NCBI RefSeq assembly: GCF_025989185.1
Contig: NZ_JAPDNT010000011.1
Span: 49,549 to 113,548, forward strand
DNA length: 64,000 nt
Origin: Limobrevibacterium gyesilva
GTDB lineage: Bacteria > Pseudomonadota > Alphaproteobacteria > Acetobacterales > Acetobacteraceae
Direction: 5' to 3'
Shown: positions 1 through 8,196 of the stretch, piece by piece
Layout of the letters: every line of letters begins with the position of its first letter
Position numbering within the stretch: position 1 is the stretch's first letter
Position numbers and translations under genes: made by a program
The notes under the pieces: model-generated
Database searches by the model: none
Told to the model about the DNA's origin: nothing
What the model saw: only the letters and a program-made list of their open reading frames with translations

Positions 1-14
1 GTCCTGTCGGCTTC

Positions 15-536
15 TCAGCTGCGGAGGGCGCCGGGGTAGTCGACCCCGGGCGGAATGAAGGCCGGCGGCTCCGGCCGGTTGGCGATCTCCGGCGGAATGA
101 AGGCCGGCGGCTCGGGCCTCGCCGCGGCCTCGGCGGGTTGCGCAGAATCGGCGCCCTCAAGGGCGGTGATCGTGTGGGCGGGCAGTTCCGCCACCGCCGT
201 GTCGCCGGCCGGCGCATCGGTGGCCGGCAGGGTCCAGCCCGGCTCCAGCGGGTTGCTGGCGAAGGTGCTGCGGATCGAGCCGTCGGCATCCACCGCCTTC
301 TCGATCTCGCCCTTGATGTCGAAGTTGCGGATCTCGTTGATCTGGCTGCGGACCTCGTCGAGATTCGCCTCGCGGACCATCTCGTCCACATGGGTCTGGA
401 ACTCGCCGGCCATCCGGCGCGCCTTCTTGACCATCGCCGCGACCGTCTTCATCGCCACCGGCAGGTCTTTCGGACCGATGGCAATCAGGGCGACCACGCC
501 GATCAGGGCGATCTCGGACCAGGCAAAGTCGAACAT
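15..536 (-). CDS. tatB: Sec-independent (twin-arginine) translocase subunit TatB
   Basis: TatB of the Tat pathway sits in the inner membrane and, with TatC, receives folded proteins carrying twin-arginine signals. The 173-residue product starts with a short periplasmic stretch containing Glu8, one hydrophobic helix (about residues 7-20) ending in GPKDLP, then a long charged amphipathic helix (about 25-90), which is the TatB layout. The tail is Pro/Ala-rich and holds a tandem copy of RPEPPAFIPP, seen at DNA level as a direct repeat near 50-115. It lies downstream of scpB on the same strand, as in many alphaproteobacteria. The expected tatA is not between scpB and tatB: only 105 bases separate them. 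tatC would lie beyond the window edge. ATG start at 536. Confidence 0.93.
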   Translation of the reverse strand: MFDFAWSEIALIGVVALIAIGPKDLPVAMKTVAAMVKKARRMAGEFQTHVDEMVREANLDEVRSQINEIRNFDIKGEIEKAVDADGSIRSTFASNPLEPGWTLPATDAPAGDTAVAELPAHTITALEGADSAQPAEAAARPEPPAFIPPEIANRPEPPAFIPPGVDYPGALRS

Positions 537-641
537 GCGGGCAGCGGACCCCGGGGGACGATGAACTTTGACGCGATGTACTTGGCCGCGGTTGCTAGCA
601 GGAAATCCGCGGTTGGGGAAACCTGCGGCAAACCTCAGGCG

Positions 642-1484
642 TCACGCGTCTGCCGGGCGCGCGGTTCCCTCCTCGGCCACGCGCTCCGGGACGGTTTCGG
701 GCACCGCCTCGGGCGCCTCCCCGCCTATCGAGGTGGGCGATGGCGGTTCCACCAGCAAGTCCTCGCGGCGCGGCAGATCGCGCAGATCGTGCAGGCCGAA
801 CTGGGCGAGGAAGGCGGGCGTGGTGGCCCACATGGTCGGGCGGCCGGGGGTTTCCTTGCGGCCCTTGGGCATGATCAGGCCGGCATCGAGCAGCGAGTCC
901 AGCGTGGTCTGCGACAGCGAGGCGCCGCGGATCTCCTCGATCTCCGGACGGGTGACCGGCTGGTGGTAGGCGACGATGGCCAGCGTCTCCATGGCCGCGC
1001 GCGGCAGGCGGCGGGGCACCTGGATCACGCGCTTCAGCCGTGGGGCAAGGTCGGCGGCGGTGCGGAACTGCAGGCCGCCGGCGATTTCCACCAGTTCCAC
1101 GCCGCGGCCGGCGTAGCGTTCGCGTAGGGCGGCGACGACCGCGTCCACGTCGGCGCCGTTGGCCAGCAGCTGGGTGAGCGCGCGCGGCGTGACCGGGGCG
1201 GCACTCGCGAACAGCAGCGCCTCCGCCAGGCGGACCTGGGAGTCGAGCTCTTCCGCGCGCGACTCCGCAGGGGTTCCGGCCGGCCGGGCTTCGGGCACGG
1301 GAATCTCCGGCGGCGGGATTTCCGGCGGCAGCTCGGGCGTCGGGATCGCCGGACCCGGAGGCTCGGGCGTGGGAAATTCAGGCGTTGGGATTGCGGGCGC
1401 CGGCACGTCCGGCGCCGGAATTTCGGGCACCGGAATCGCGGCCACCGCGGCCTCGGCGGGCGACTTGTCGGTCGGGTCAGACAT
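642..1484 (-). CDS. scpB: Segregation and condensation protein B
   Basis: ScpB is the winged-helix kleisin-associated subunit that works with ScpA and SMC in chromosome condensation and partition in the cytoplasm. The conserved core (about residues 80-245) includes LAEALLFAS, ETLAIVAYHQPVTRPEIEEIRG and a C-terminal winged helix ending with TTPAFLAQFGL. About 60 residues of Pro-rich PxPE-type repeats precede the core, and an acidic/Pro tail follows it; both lie outside the usual domain of roughly 180-200 residues. The ATG overlaps the end of scpA by 8 bases (ATGTCTGA), so translation is probably coupled. Confidence 0.94.
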   Translation of the reverse strand: MSDPTDKSPAEAAVAAIPVPEIPAPDVPAPAIPTPEFPTPEPPGPAIPTPELPPEIPPPEIPVPEARPAGTPAESRAEELDSQVRLAEALLFASAAPVTPRALTQLLANGADVDAVVAALRERYAGRGVELVEIAGGLQFRTAADLAPRLKRVIQVPRRLPRAAMETLAIVAYHQPVTRPEIEEIRGASLSQTTLDSLLDAGLIMPKGRKETPGRPTMWATTPAFLAQFGLHDLRDLPRREDLLVEPPSPTSIGGEAPEAVPETVPERVAEEGTARPADA

Positions 1485-2331
1485 CGGAGACCTCTTGTTC
1501 AGTGTCCGGGCCGGACTCGGTTTCGTCGGGCGGCAGGCCCTCGGACGCGCGCACCAGTATAGGGCCGAACGCCTCCTCCTGGCGCAGATGCACAGTACCG
1601 CCGCGCGCCATCTCCAGCCCGGCGATCAGGGTGCTGGCCAGGGCGGCGCGCCGCTCCAGCGGGCCGGCCAGGGACTCCGGCAGGAACTGGTCCAGCGCGG
1701 CCCAGTCCGGCAGGCTGCCCACCAGCGTGGCGAGCCGCGACAGCGCGTCCTTGACGCTCCACAGCGAAACCTGGGCGGGGCGGTACTGGCGATGGCGCGT
1801 GCCGCGCCGCAAGGCGGCGAGATAGGCGCGCATCAGGCTGGATACGTCCAGCGCGAGGCGGCTGCGGTCGGTTTCGGTCAGTTCCTCGGGGGCACCACGG
1901 GCGAACACGTCCTGGCCAAGCTGCGGGCGGGCGGTCATCCAGACCGCGGCGGCGCGGATCGCCTGCAGGTCGCGCAGGCGGGCGGCCAGCACCTCGGCCG
2001 CCGCCTCGCCCTCGTCGGCGGCGAGGCTGCCGCTGGGCAGCAGCAGGCGGGATTTCAGCCAGGTCAGCCAGGCCGCCATCACCAGCCAGTCGGCCGCCAG
2101 TTCCAGGCGGACGCGGCGGGCGCCCTCGATCACCGCCAGGTATTGCTCGACCAGCGACAGGATGGAGATGCGGGCGAGATCGACCTTCTGGCTGCGGGCC
2201 AGTTCCAGCAGCAGGTCGAGCGGGCCTTCGAAGCCGTCCAGATGCAGCAGCAGCGCGTCGATGACGATCGGCGCCTCCCTGGCGGCGGCCTCGGGGGCGG
2301 CGACCCCAGGGGTGGGCGCAGCCTCAGTCAC
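1477..2331 (-). CDS. scpA: Segregation and condensation protein A
   Basis: ScpA is the kleisin that bridges SMC heads with ScpB. The 284-residue product has the N-terminal signature HLDGFEGPLDLLLELARSQK (about residues 30-49), followed by ISILSLVEQYLAVIE and a C-terminal winged-helix segment, all family hallmarks. The start is a GTG at 2331 that overlaps the stop of the upstream site-2 protease by 8 bases, and its own end overlaps scpB by 8 bases. The three genes therefore form a tightly coupled operon. The N-terminal 20 residues are Ala/Pro-rich and poorly conserved. Confidence 0.94.
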   Translation of the reverse strand: MTEAAPTPGVAAPEAAAREAPIVIDALLLHLDGFEGPLDLLLELARSQKVDLARISILSLVEQYLAVIEGARRVRLELAADWLVMAAWLTWLKSRLLLPSGSLAADEGEAAAEVLAARLRDLQAIRAAAVWMTARPQLGQDVFARGAPEELTETDRSRLALDVSSLMRAYLAALRRGTRHRQYRPAQVSLWSVKDALSRLATLVGSLPDWAALDQFLPESLAGPLERRAALASTLIAGLEMARGGTVHLRQEEAFGPILVRASEGLPPDETESGPDTEQEVSDV

Positions 2332-3052
2332 CGAATGCTTCCTGCACGATCAGCACGCCCGCCTCCGGGTCGCCGGCGAGGGCGACCAGCAGGCGGAAGG
2401 CGGGGCGGGCGACGTTGATCAGCAGCTCGTTCACCGGATTGAAGCGGATGCCGAAGAACTCCTGCAGCGCCTGGGGCAGCAGGAACACGATCAGCAGGAC
2501 GATCAGGATGCCGGCGCCCTCCAGCCGCGCCAGCGCGCGTGCGGGCGCCTCCGGCAGCAGGCCGACGGCGATACGCCCGCCGTCCAGCGGCGGGATGGGC
2601 AGCAGGTTGAACAGCCCCAGAACCAGGTTCGCCAGCATGAAATACAGCGCGAACACGATCAGCAGGTCGCCGGTTTCGATGGACAGCAGCGGCACGGCGT
2701 GCAGCGACAGCGCCCCGAGCCAGCCGAGGAAGAAGTTCATGGCCGGGCCCGCGGCGGCCACCACCATCATGCCCTGGCGGGGGTTGCGGAAGCGCCAGGC
2801 CGCCACCGGCACCGGCTTGGCCCAGCCGAACAGGAACGACACGTGATGCGTGGTCAGCAACTGCCCGAGCAGCAGCACGCCGGGCACCAGGATGGTGCCG
2901 ACGCGGTCCACATGCGCCAGCGGGTTCAGCGACAGCCGGCCCATGCGCTTGGCGGTGTCGTCGCCCATCGCCAGCGCGGCATAGCCGTGCGCGGCCTCGT
3001 GCAGCGTGATCGCCAGCACGGCAGCCAGCAGTCCCAGGATGATCTCGGTCAA
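2324..3052 (-). CDS. Site-2 protease (M50) family membrane metalloprotease
   Basis: Membrane zinc metalloprotease of the M50 / rhomboid-like S2P type, about 242 residues. The zinc motif HEAAH lies near residue 20 in the first helix. The second motif, NLLPIPPLDGG, lies about two thirds along and supplies the third ligand Asp. Several hydrophobic helices fit an integral inner-membrane protein. I place the start at a TTG (3050-3052) whose first bases overlap the nagZ stop (TTGA). This places HEAAH in the first helix as in relatives, and the longer in-frame extension upstream lies inside nagZ. Substrate unknown. It is a compact PDZ-less member that often sits beside scpA. Confidence 0.9.
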   Translation of the reverse strand: MTEIILGLLAAVLAITLHEAAHGYAALAMGDDTAKRMGRLSLNPLAHVDRVGTILVPGVLLLGQLLTTHHVSFLFGWAKPVPVAAWRFRNPRQGMMVVAAAGPAMNFFLGWLGALSLHAVPLLSIETGDLLIVFALYFMLANLVLGLFNLLPIPPLDGGRIAVGLLPEAPARALARLEGAGILIVLLIVFLLPQALQEFFGIRFNPVNELLINVARPAFRLLVALAGDPEAGVLIVQEAFGD

Positions 3053-4056
3053 AGCCCCAATCCGTCCCGCTCGTTCAGCAATGCGCGGGGGTCTAGCGCC
3101 AAACGGCGGTGCTGCGCGAGGGCCCGCGCGGATTCCAGGCGCGCCGCCGCTTCCGGCGTCAGCGGCGGCGCGGTCCGCAGCACCGCTTCGGTACCTTCCG
3201 GGTCGCCGGGGCAATAGAGCGCGATGTCGCACCCCGCCGCCAGCGCCCGGGCGGCGCGGTCGGCGGGGGCGCCGGCCAGGGCCTGCATGGCAAGGTCGTC
3301 GGAAATCAGCACGCCGCCAAAGCCGATGCGGCCGCGGATCACCTGGCCGATGACCGCTGGCGACAGGGTGGCGGGGGTGTCGGGATCCCAGGCGCGGTAG
3401 ACGATATGGGCCGTCATCATCCACGGCAGGTCGGCATTGCGGGCGAACGGCAGCAGGTCGGCGGCGAGGTCGTTGTCCATCACCACCGGCAGGTCCGTGT
3501 GGCTGTCGGCGCGGGCGCGGCCGTGGCCCGGGGCGTGCTTGCCCACCGGCTGCACGCAAGCGGCCAGCAGCCCGGCGGCGGCGGCGCGGCCGAGGCGGGC
3601 AACGTCAGCGGGCGCCTCGCCGTAGGCGCGATCGCCGATCACGTCGTGGGCCCCGGGCAGACGCAGGTCCAGCACGGGGGCGCAGGCGACGTCGAACCCG
3701 GCGGCGTGGCAATCGAGCCCGATCAGCGCCCCGGTCAGCCAGGCGGCGCGCAGGCCGGCGGCGGGGTCGGCGGCGAACAGGCGGCCGATGGCGGCGGCCG
3801 GGGGATGGACCTGCCAGTGCGGCGGGCGCAGGCGGGCAACGCGCCCGCCCTCCTGATCGATCAGCAGCACGGCGTGCGGCGGCAGGACCCGGCGCAGTGC
3901 GGCGGTCAGGGCGCGGAGTTGGGGCGGGTCCTGGATGTTGCGGGCAAACAGGATCACGCCGGCGGGGGCATGGGCGCGCAACAGGGCGGCTTCGGCCGCG
4001 GTCAGTTCCGGCCCGGCGATGCCCACGATCGCGGCCGTCATGGCGGGGTTCAGCAT
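3049..4056 (-). CDS. nagZ: Beta-N-acetylhexosaminidase NagZ (GH3)
   Basis: Cytoplasmic GH3 enzyme that removes GlcNAc from 1,6-anhydromuropeptides during peptidoglycan recycling. Visible family motifs are the GVILFARN strand and LLIDQEGGRVARL near residues 85-97. The loop KHAPGHGRARADSH (about 175-188) carries the Asp-His catalytic dyad region, and ISDDLAMQAL (about 248-257) supplies the nucleophile Asp. The length of 335 residues is normal for NagZ. It sits upstream of scpA as in many alphaproteobacteria, and its stop overlaps the TTG of the next gene. ATG start at 4056. Confidence 0.94.
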   Translation of the reverse strand: MLNPAMTAAIVGIAGPELTAAEAALLRAHAPAGVILFARNIQDPPQLRALTAALRRVLPPHAVLLIDQEGGRVARLRPPHWQVHPPAAAIGRLFAADPAAGLRAAWLTGALIGLDCHAAGFDVACAPVLDLRLPGAHDVIGDRAYGEAPADVARLGRAAAAGLLAACVQPVGKHAPGHGRARADSHTDLPVVMDNDLAADLLPFARNADLPWMMTAHIVYRAWDPDTPATLSPAVIGQVIRGRIGFGGVLISDDLAMQALAGAPADRAARALAAGCDIALYCPGDPEGTEAVLRTAPPLTPEAAARLESARALAQHRRLALDPRALLNERDGLGL

Positions 4057-4102
4057 CGCCGGAAGCTAGGGGGCTCCGGCCGCTTCGTCCACCCGCGGCG
4101 GA

Positions 4103-7100
4103 TCAGATGAAGTTGCCGGCGGTGAGCGTGGCGGTGTTGAGGAAGGTGATCTGGGTGCCGTCGGACAACGCGACGATGGTGTTGCCGCCGGCATGCGTGG
4201 CGTTGGCCAGCGCAATGGCGGCCTCGCCCGCCGCATAACCGGCCAGCGCGACGGAATGATGGGTGGGGTCCCAGTCGGCGATCACGTCGCTGCCGCCGCT
4301 GCGGCCGTTGATGAAGGCGAACAGCGTCAGGCCGCTGCCCCCCTGCAACGTGTCCGCGCCCTCGCCGGCCACCAGGATGGAGGTGCCGGCACCACCGATC
4401 ATCAGGTCGGACCCCGTGCCGCCCAGGAATACGCCGCCGCCGGCGCCGCCGAACAACGTCGCTGCTCCGGTACCGCCCACCACGGTGGCGGCGCCGTCGC
4501 CATTGATGAAGTTCAATTGTCCGGTGCCGACAAAGGTCAGAACGCCGCCGGAACCGGCCGTGATGGTGGCTGCGCCGCCGCCGCCCACGATCGTGTCGGC
4601 GCCGTTCGAGGCGACCTGCGCGTCGCCCGCGCCCAGGAAGACGATGCTTTGGCCGGTGCCGGTCCGGACATCGGTGGGGCCGGTGCCGGCGACAAGGGTC
4701 GCCTCGCCCACCGACGCCGCGCTGCTGAGCGTCTCCGCGCCGCTGCCGCCGAAGATGACGCCGCTGGCGCCGGTGCCGAGTGCCAGAACGTCGCCCGCGC
4801 CGCCGCCGACAATCGTGGCGGCGCCGCCCGTGGCACCGACGCTGTTGCCACCGGAGGTACCTGCCAGGAACAGGCCGCCACCGCCGGTGACGGTCATGCT
4901 CCCTTCACCCGCTGCAACCGTATTCGGCCCGCCGCTGCTCAGCCCCGTGAAGTTGATGCGCGCGCCCGCCCCGTTGCCCAGGATGGTGTTCTGGCCATGA
5001 CTCGACGTAACCGTCAGCGCCGCGTCGGTGGTGGCGAGCACGCTGCCGCCGGAGGCGTCGATGCTGGCAGTGCCGGCGCCGGCGAAGATCGTACTGATGC
5101 CGGCGGCGGCGTTGAAAGCCAGGTTCCCGCTGAATCCGCCCGCCTGCACATTGCCGACGGCGATGACGGTGGCGCTGCCGCTGCCGCCCAGGACGGTGTC
5201 GGTGGCGTCAGTGTCGGAGCCATGCGTGACCACGAAGTTGCTGCCGGCGCCGAGGAAGATCAGCTTGCCGCCGGCATTGCCGTCGATGATGTTGTCTCCG
5301 TCCATGGCCCAGACGGTGTCGGCGCCGTTGCCGAGCAGGAACACCTGATTTCCGGCCCCGGCAAGCGCTGCCAGCCCGTTGTCGCCGCCGCCGGCGATGA
5401 CCGTGCCGGAGCCGGCCCCGGCCATGTATGTCAGCCCACCATTGCCGGCCACGACGAGTTGGCCGCTATCGGTGCCGCCGGTGACGGTCACCCGGTCGGG
5501 CGCATCCGTCGCGAAAATGGAATAGCCGGCCGGGACAGTAACGGCGCCGCCCGCGTGCAGCACGATCTCGCCGCCGCTTCCGGCCGCGAGCGCGGGGATG
5601 GTGGCGCCGGGCGTCGCCACGAACGGCACGACAGAGCCGGAGCCGACCGCCGCGTTCGTTCCGGACAGGGCCGCCTGGGCGGCCCCCCGATAGGCCGTGC
5701 TGGCGAAGGGGATCACGAATTCGCCGCCGGTCGCGCCGGTCACGCTCACCACGGCCGACACCGTGATGTTGGTTCCACCGTTGCCATCGGGGGTCAGGAA
5801 GAAGGCAGAGCCGCTGTAGTCCTGCGGATTGGGGAGCCGCAGTTGCAGCGTCACGGAACCTGCGGCGGTCGGGATGCTCAGCACTTTGAAGAAGGGGTCG
5901 AACGCGCCGAAGGCGGCCGTTGCAGAGAGGGCGGCAAGGTCGATCGTGTCGCCGGGCACGAAGCCGTTGATGACGTTCTGCGGCACGACGGTGCCGTCGA
6001 TACGCAGGACGCCGTGATCTGCGGCGAAACTGATCTGCCCCGTGCCGGCCGCGGCGGCGTTGCCGAGTTCGAGGGTGCCGTAGATCATCGTGGTGCTGGC
6101 GTAGCTGTTCACGCCGTTCAGCACCACCGTGCCGCCAGCAGGCGGCAGGGCCGGCACGGGGGCGACGTACGGATCGACGAAGCCGTTCGGGCCTTGCCAC
6201 TGAATGGGCCACGAGTACACCGTCGTAGCCGTTACCGACGAATCGTACGCCCCGCCGGATGTCGTCGTGGCCGTCGTCGCGTTCTCCCCCGGCACCGGCG
6301 TATCGGCGATGACACCGTCGATCACGAGAGTCTGGCCGGCTGCAGGCTTGAGTGCGAAGGACTGGTTGCCGGACAGGAAGATGCTGGAGCCCAGGGCTTG
6401 GCCGTCGCCGCCGCCGTCATGCCCACTGCCGCCGGCCACCGTGCTGCTGCCGATGGTGCCGGACTGGATGATCAGCGATCCGCCGGCATGCACGAAGATG
6501 TTGCCGCCGGCACCCAGGCCGCCGCCGCCCCCGGCGCCATTGGCACCGCTGCCACCGGAACCGGCGCCGAAGCCCCCGGCACCGCCGGTCGCACCACCAC
6601 CGCCGCCGCCGCCGAAGCCGCCGCCACCGCCGATGCCGCCGCCGGCACCGCCGTCACCGAACCCGCCGCTCACACCGGTATCGCTGCCCGCGCCTGCGCC
6701 GCCGGGATTCACCGCCGCGCCGCCGTCGCCGCCGATCGCCTGGTTGTAGGCGAAAGCGACGACGCTGAGCGTCACGGTGCCCGATTGCGCGATGAACAGC
6801 GCCCCGCCAAGGCCGGCCCCACCGCCGCCGGCATCGACGCCGCTGACCCCCATGCCGCCCTTCGCGACCGCACTGGCGATGGTGATGTTCTCGATCGTTA
6901 CATTGCCGGCGTACACATAAAAGCCGCGGGCGACGCCGGCCCCGTTCAGCAGGCCGCCCTGGCCGTCGATGGTCAGCGTATCGCCGGTTGCAAGGTTGAT
7001 TGCCGGCAGGTTGGCGCTCAGTGACAGATAACCGGACGGATCGAGGCTGGTATCAAGCGTGATGGTGTAGGCCGTGTCCGCGACCGAGTTCGCGCCGCCG

Positions 7101-7165
7101 AGATTGATGTCGAGGATGGCGGCCGTCAGCTCCGCCTCGGTCGATACGGTGTAGGCGGTCTGCAT
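4103..7165 (-). CDS. Large Gly-rich beta-helix/RTX-like protein, probable type I secreted
   Basis: A 1020-residue protein without any cysteine that I can find. The N-terminal about 110 residues look like a right-handed beta-helix start (TLTIDGQG, VTIENITIAS). A Gly/Ala-rich stretch follows (about 113-245) with long GGG runs. The second half is built of short Gly-Asx repeats such as GGTGSDLMIGGAG and GEGADTLQGGSG that resemble RTX nonapeptides. The last about 80 residues (FAFINGRSGG, VIADWDP, ending AGNFI) resemble C-terminal type I secretion regions. No Sec signal peptide is visible. The likely role is a surface or extracellular adhesin-like protein, which is inference. GGAG lies 8 bases before the ATG. 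The gene interrupts the otherwise conserved SPOR-nagZ order. Confidence 0.75.
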   Translation of the reverse strand: MQTAYTVSTEAELTAAILDINLGGANSVADTAYTITLDTSLDPSGYLSLSANLPAINLATGDTLTIDGQGGLLNGAGVARGFYVYAGNVTIENITIASAVAKGGMGVSGVDAGGGGAGLGGALFIAQSGTVTLSVVAFAYNQAIGGDGGAAVNPGGAGAGSDTGVSGGFGDGGAGGGIGGGGGFGGGGGGGATGGAGGFGAGSGGSGANGAGGGGGLGAGGNIFVHAGGSLIIQSGTIGSSTVAGGSGHDGGGDGQALGSSIFLSGNQSFALKPAAGQTLVIDGVIADTPVPGENATTATTTSGGAYDSSVTATTVYSWPIQWQGPNGFVDPYVAPVPALPPAGGTVVLNGVNSYASTTMIYGTLELGNAAAAGTGQISFAADHGVLRIDGTVVPQNVINGFVPGDTIDLAALSATAAFGAFDPFFKVLSIPTAAGSVTLQLRLPNPQDYSGSAFFLTPDGNGGTNITVSAVVSVTGATGGEFVIPFASTAYRGAAQAALSGTNAAVGSGSVVPFVATPGATIPALAAGSGGEIVLHAGGAVTVPAGYSIFATDAPDRVTVTGGTDSGQLVVAGNGGLTYMAGAGSGTVIAGGGDNGLAALAGAGNQVFLLGNGADTVWAMDGDNIIDGNAGGKLIFLGAGSNFVVTHGSDTDATDTVLGGSGSATVIAVGNVQAGGFSGNLAFNAAAGISTIFAGAGTASIDASGGSVLATTDAALTVTSSHGQNTILGNGAGARINFTGLSSGGPNTVAAGEGSMTVTGGGGLFLAGTSGGNSVGATGGAATIVGGGAGDVLALGTGASGVIFGGSGAETLSSAASVGEATLVAGTGPTDVRTGTGQSIVFLGAGDAQVASNGADTIVGGGGAATITAGSGGVLTFVGTGQLNFINGDGAATVVGGTGAATLFGGAGGGVFLGGTGSDLMIGGAGTSILVAGEGADTLQGGSGLTLFAFINGRSGGSDVIADWDPTHHSVALAGYAAGEAAIALANATHAGGNTIVALSDGTQITFLNTATLTAGNFI

Positions 7166-7239
7166 CGGGCCGGCTCCGTGCGGGAGACGGCAGGAAGCCA
7201 GGGCTCGGCTCCCGTCCGATCGCCCGGTCCCGACCTAAC

Positions 7240-7275
7240 AGGAATAAGAACGGTTGCTCAATGTTTTTTTCCTGC
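7240..7275 (-). promoter_or_regulatory. AT-rich candidate promoter of the repeat-protein gene
   Basis: The 198 bases between the SPOR gene and the repeat-protein gene include an unusually AT-rich stretch. Read on the minus strand it gives TTGAGC, 17 bases, then TTAGGT, a weak sigma-70-like pair about 75-80 bases before the ATG at 7165. The rest of the gap shows nothing clear. Confidence 0.3.
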
Positions 7276-7363
7276 AACGCAGGGTTTCAGCGGACTGCGC
7301 CCGCGGGCGGGCGTGCAACATGAACCCTCCCCCTTGCCCCGCGTGGCGGGACGAGGGATCGGG

Positions 7364-8167
7364 TCAGAAACTGGCCACCGAGCAGCTCGCGCCCTTTGCC
7401 TTGATCTTCGCGCAGAAGCTGGAGGCTTCGGTGGCGTCGGCGAAGCCGCCGGTGCGCAGGCGCCAGAAAGTCTTGCCCTCGTGCTCCACCTTCATGACCG
7501 CCGGCTTCCGGCCGCCGAGCACGTCCGGCATCTTCTTTTCCAGCCGCTGCCATTCGCTCAGCGCCGCCTGTTCGGAAACCAGCGCCGCAAGCTGCACTTG
7601 CGCGCCGCGGCCCGCGGGGGCGGCGGAGGGAGCGGGGGTGGGGGCGGCCTTCGCCACAGCGGCAGGTTTCGGCGCGGGCGGCTTCGTGTCCGGCAGGGGC
7701 GAAACCAGGGCGGTGCCGGGGGTCGCCGGCGCGGCGGGGCTCAGCGACACGGTCTGGGCGGCGGGCACGGGGTTGGCCGCCACCGGCGGCGCTGCGGGCG
7801 CCGGAGCGGCGGCGAGGCGTTCCTGGGCCTTCAGGGCCTGCGGCGCTGGTGCTTCCGGCGGCGGCGCCAGCGCGGCGGTGTCGTCGGACTTGCCGGACAG
7901 GATGGCCTCGTCCGAGCCCGCCACCTGCAATCCGCCGGGATTCTCGGGCTTCACCCGCAGCGGCCGGCTGTCCGCCTCGACCACGGGGATGCCGCTATGG
8001 CGGCGGCCGGTCAACGACCAGGCGCCGACGAGCACCAGCAGCGCGCCGCCGATGCCGGCGGCGATCAGGACCAGGCGCCTGGTATTGGGATCCATCCCCT
8101 CGCGACGGCGGGGCACACGGTAGCTGGGGCCCATAGCGGGCATCGGGATGTCCAGTTCATCACGCAC
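7364..8167 (-). CDS. SPOR domain-containing membrane protein
   Basis: A 267-residue envelope protein. A short cytoplasmic segment is followed by one transmembrane helix (about 35-57, [19 protein letters not shown]). A long Pro/Ala-rich periplasmic linker comes next, then a C-terminal SPOR domain of about 80 residues (VQLAAL through CSVASF) that binds denuded septal peptidoglycan glycans. I choose GTG at 8165-8167 because GGGGAG stands 9 bases upstream and because longer starts overlap argS heavily. It follows argS with a 29-base gap, the usual alphaproteobacterial arrangement. A role at the division site is inferred from the domain only. Confidence 0.85.
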   Translation of the reverse strand: MRDELDIPMPAMGPSYRVPRRREGMDPNTRRLVLIAAGIGGALLVLVGAWSLTGRRHSGIPVVEADSRPLRVKPENPGGLQVAGSDEAILSGKSDDTAALAPPPEAPAPQALKAQERLAAAPAPAAPPVAANPVPAAQTVSLSPAAPATPGTALVSPLPDTKPPAPKPAAVAKAAPTPAPSAAPAGRGAQVQLAALVSEQAALSEWQRLEKKMPDVLGGRKPAVMKVEHEGKTFWRLRTGGFADATEASSFCAKIKAKGASCSVASF

Positions 8168-8196
8168 GGCGCCAATCTCCCCGCGCTGGTATGTGG

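Noticed and set aside
6480..6720. Regular short GC-rich repeats that might suggest a CRISPR array
   Set aside because: They are in-frame Gly codons of the repeat protein, with no uniform spacers and no cas genes nearby.
4193..7024. 943-codon open frame opposite the repeat protein
   Set aside because: Composition (Arg/Gly/Ala/His) is that of a shadow frame; it has no recognisable domain. The minus-strand frame has repeats, a good ribosome site and a secretion-type end.
7261..7285. T-run next to CCTGC/GCAGG hairpin as an intrinsic terminator
   Set aside because: On the plus strand the T-run precedes the stem, and on the minus strand an A-run follows, so neither orientation is a terminator.
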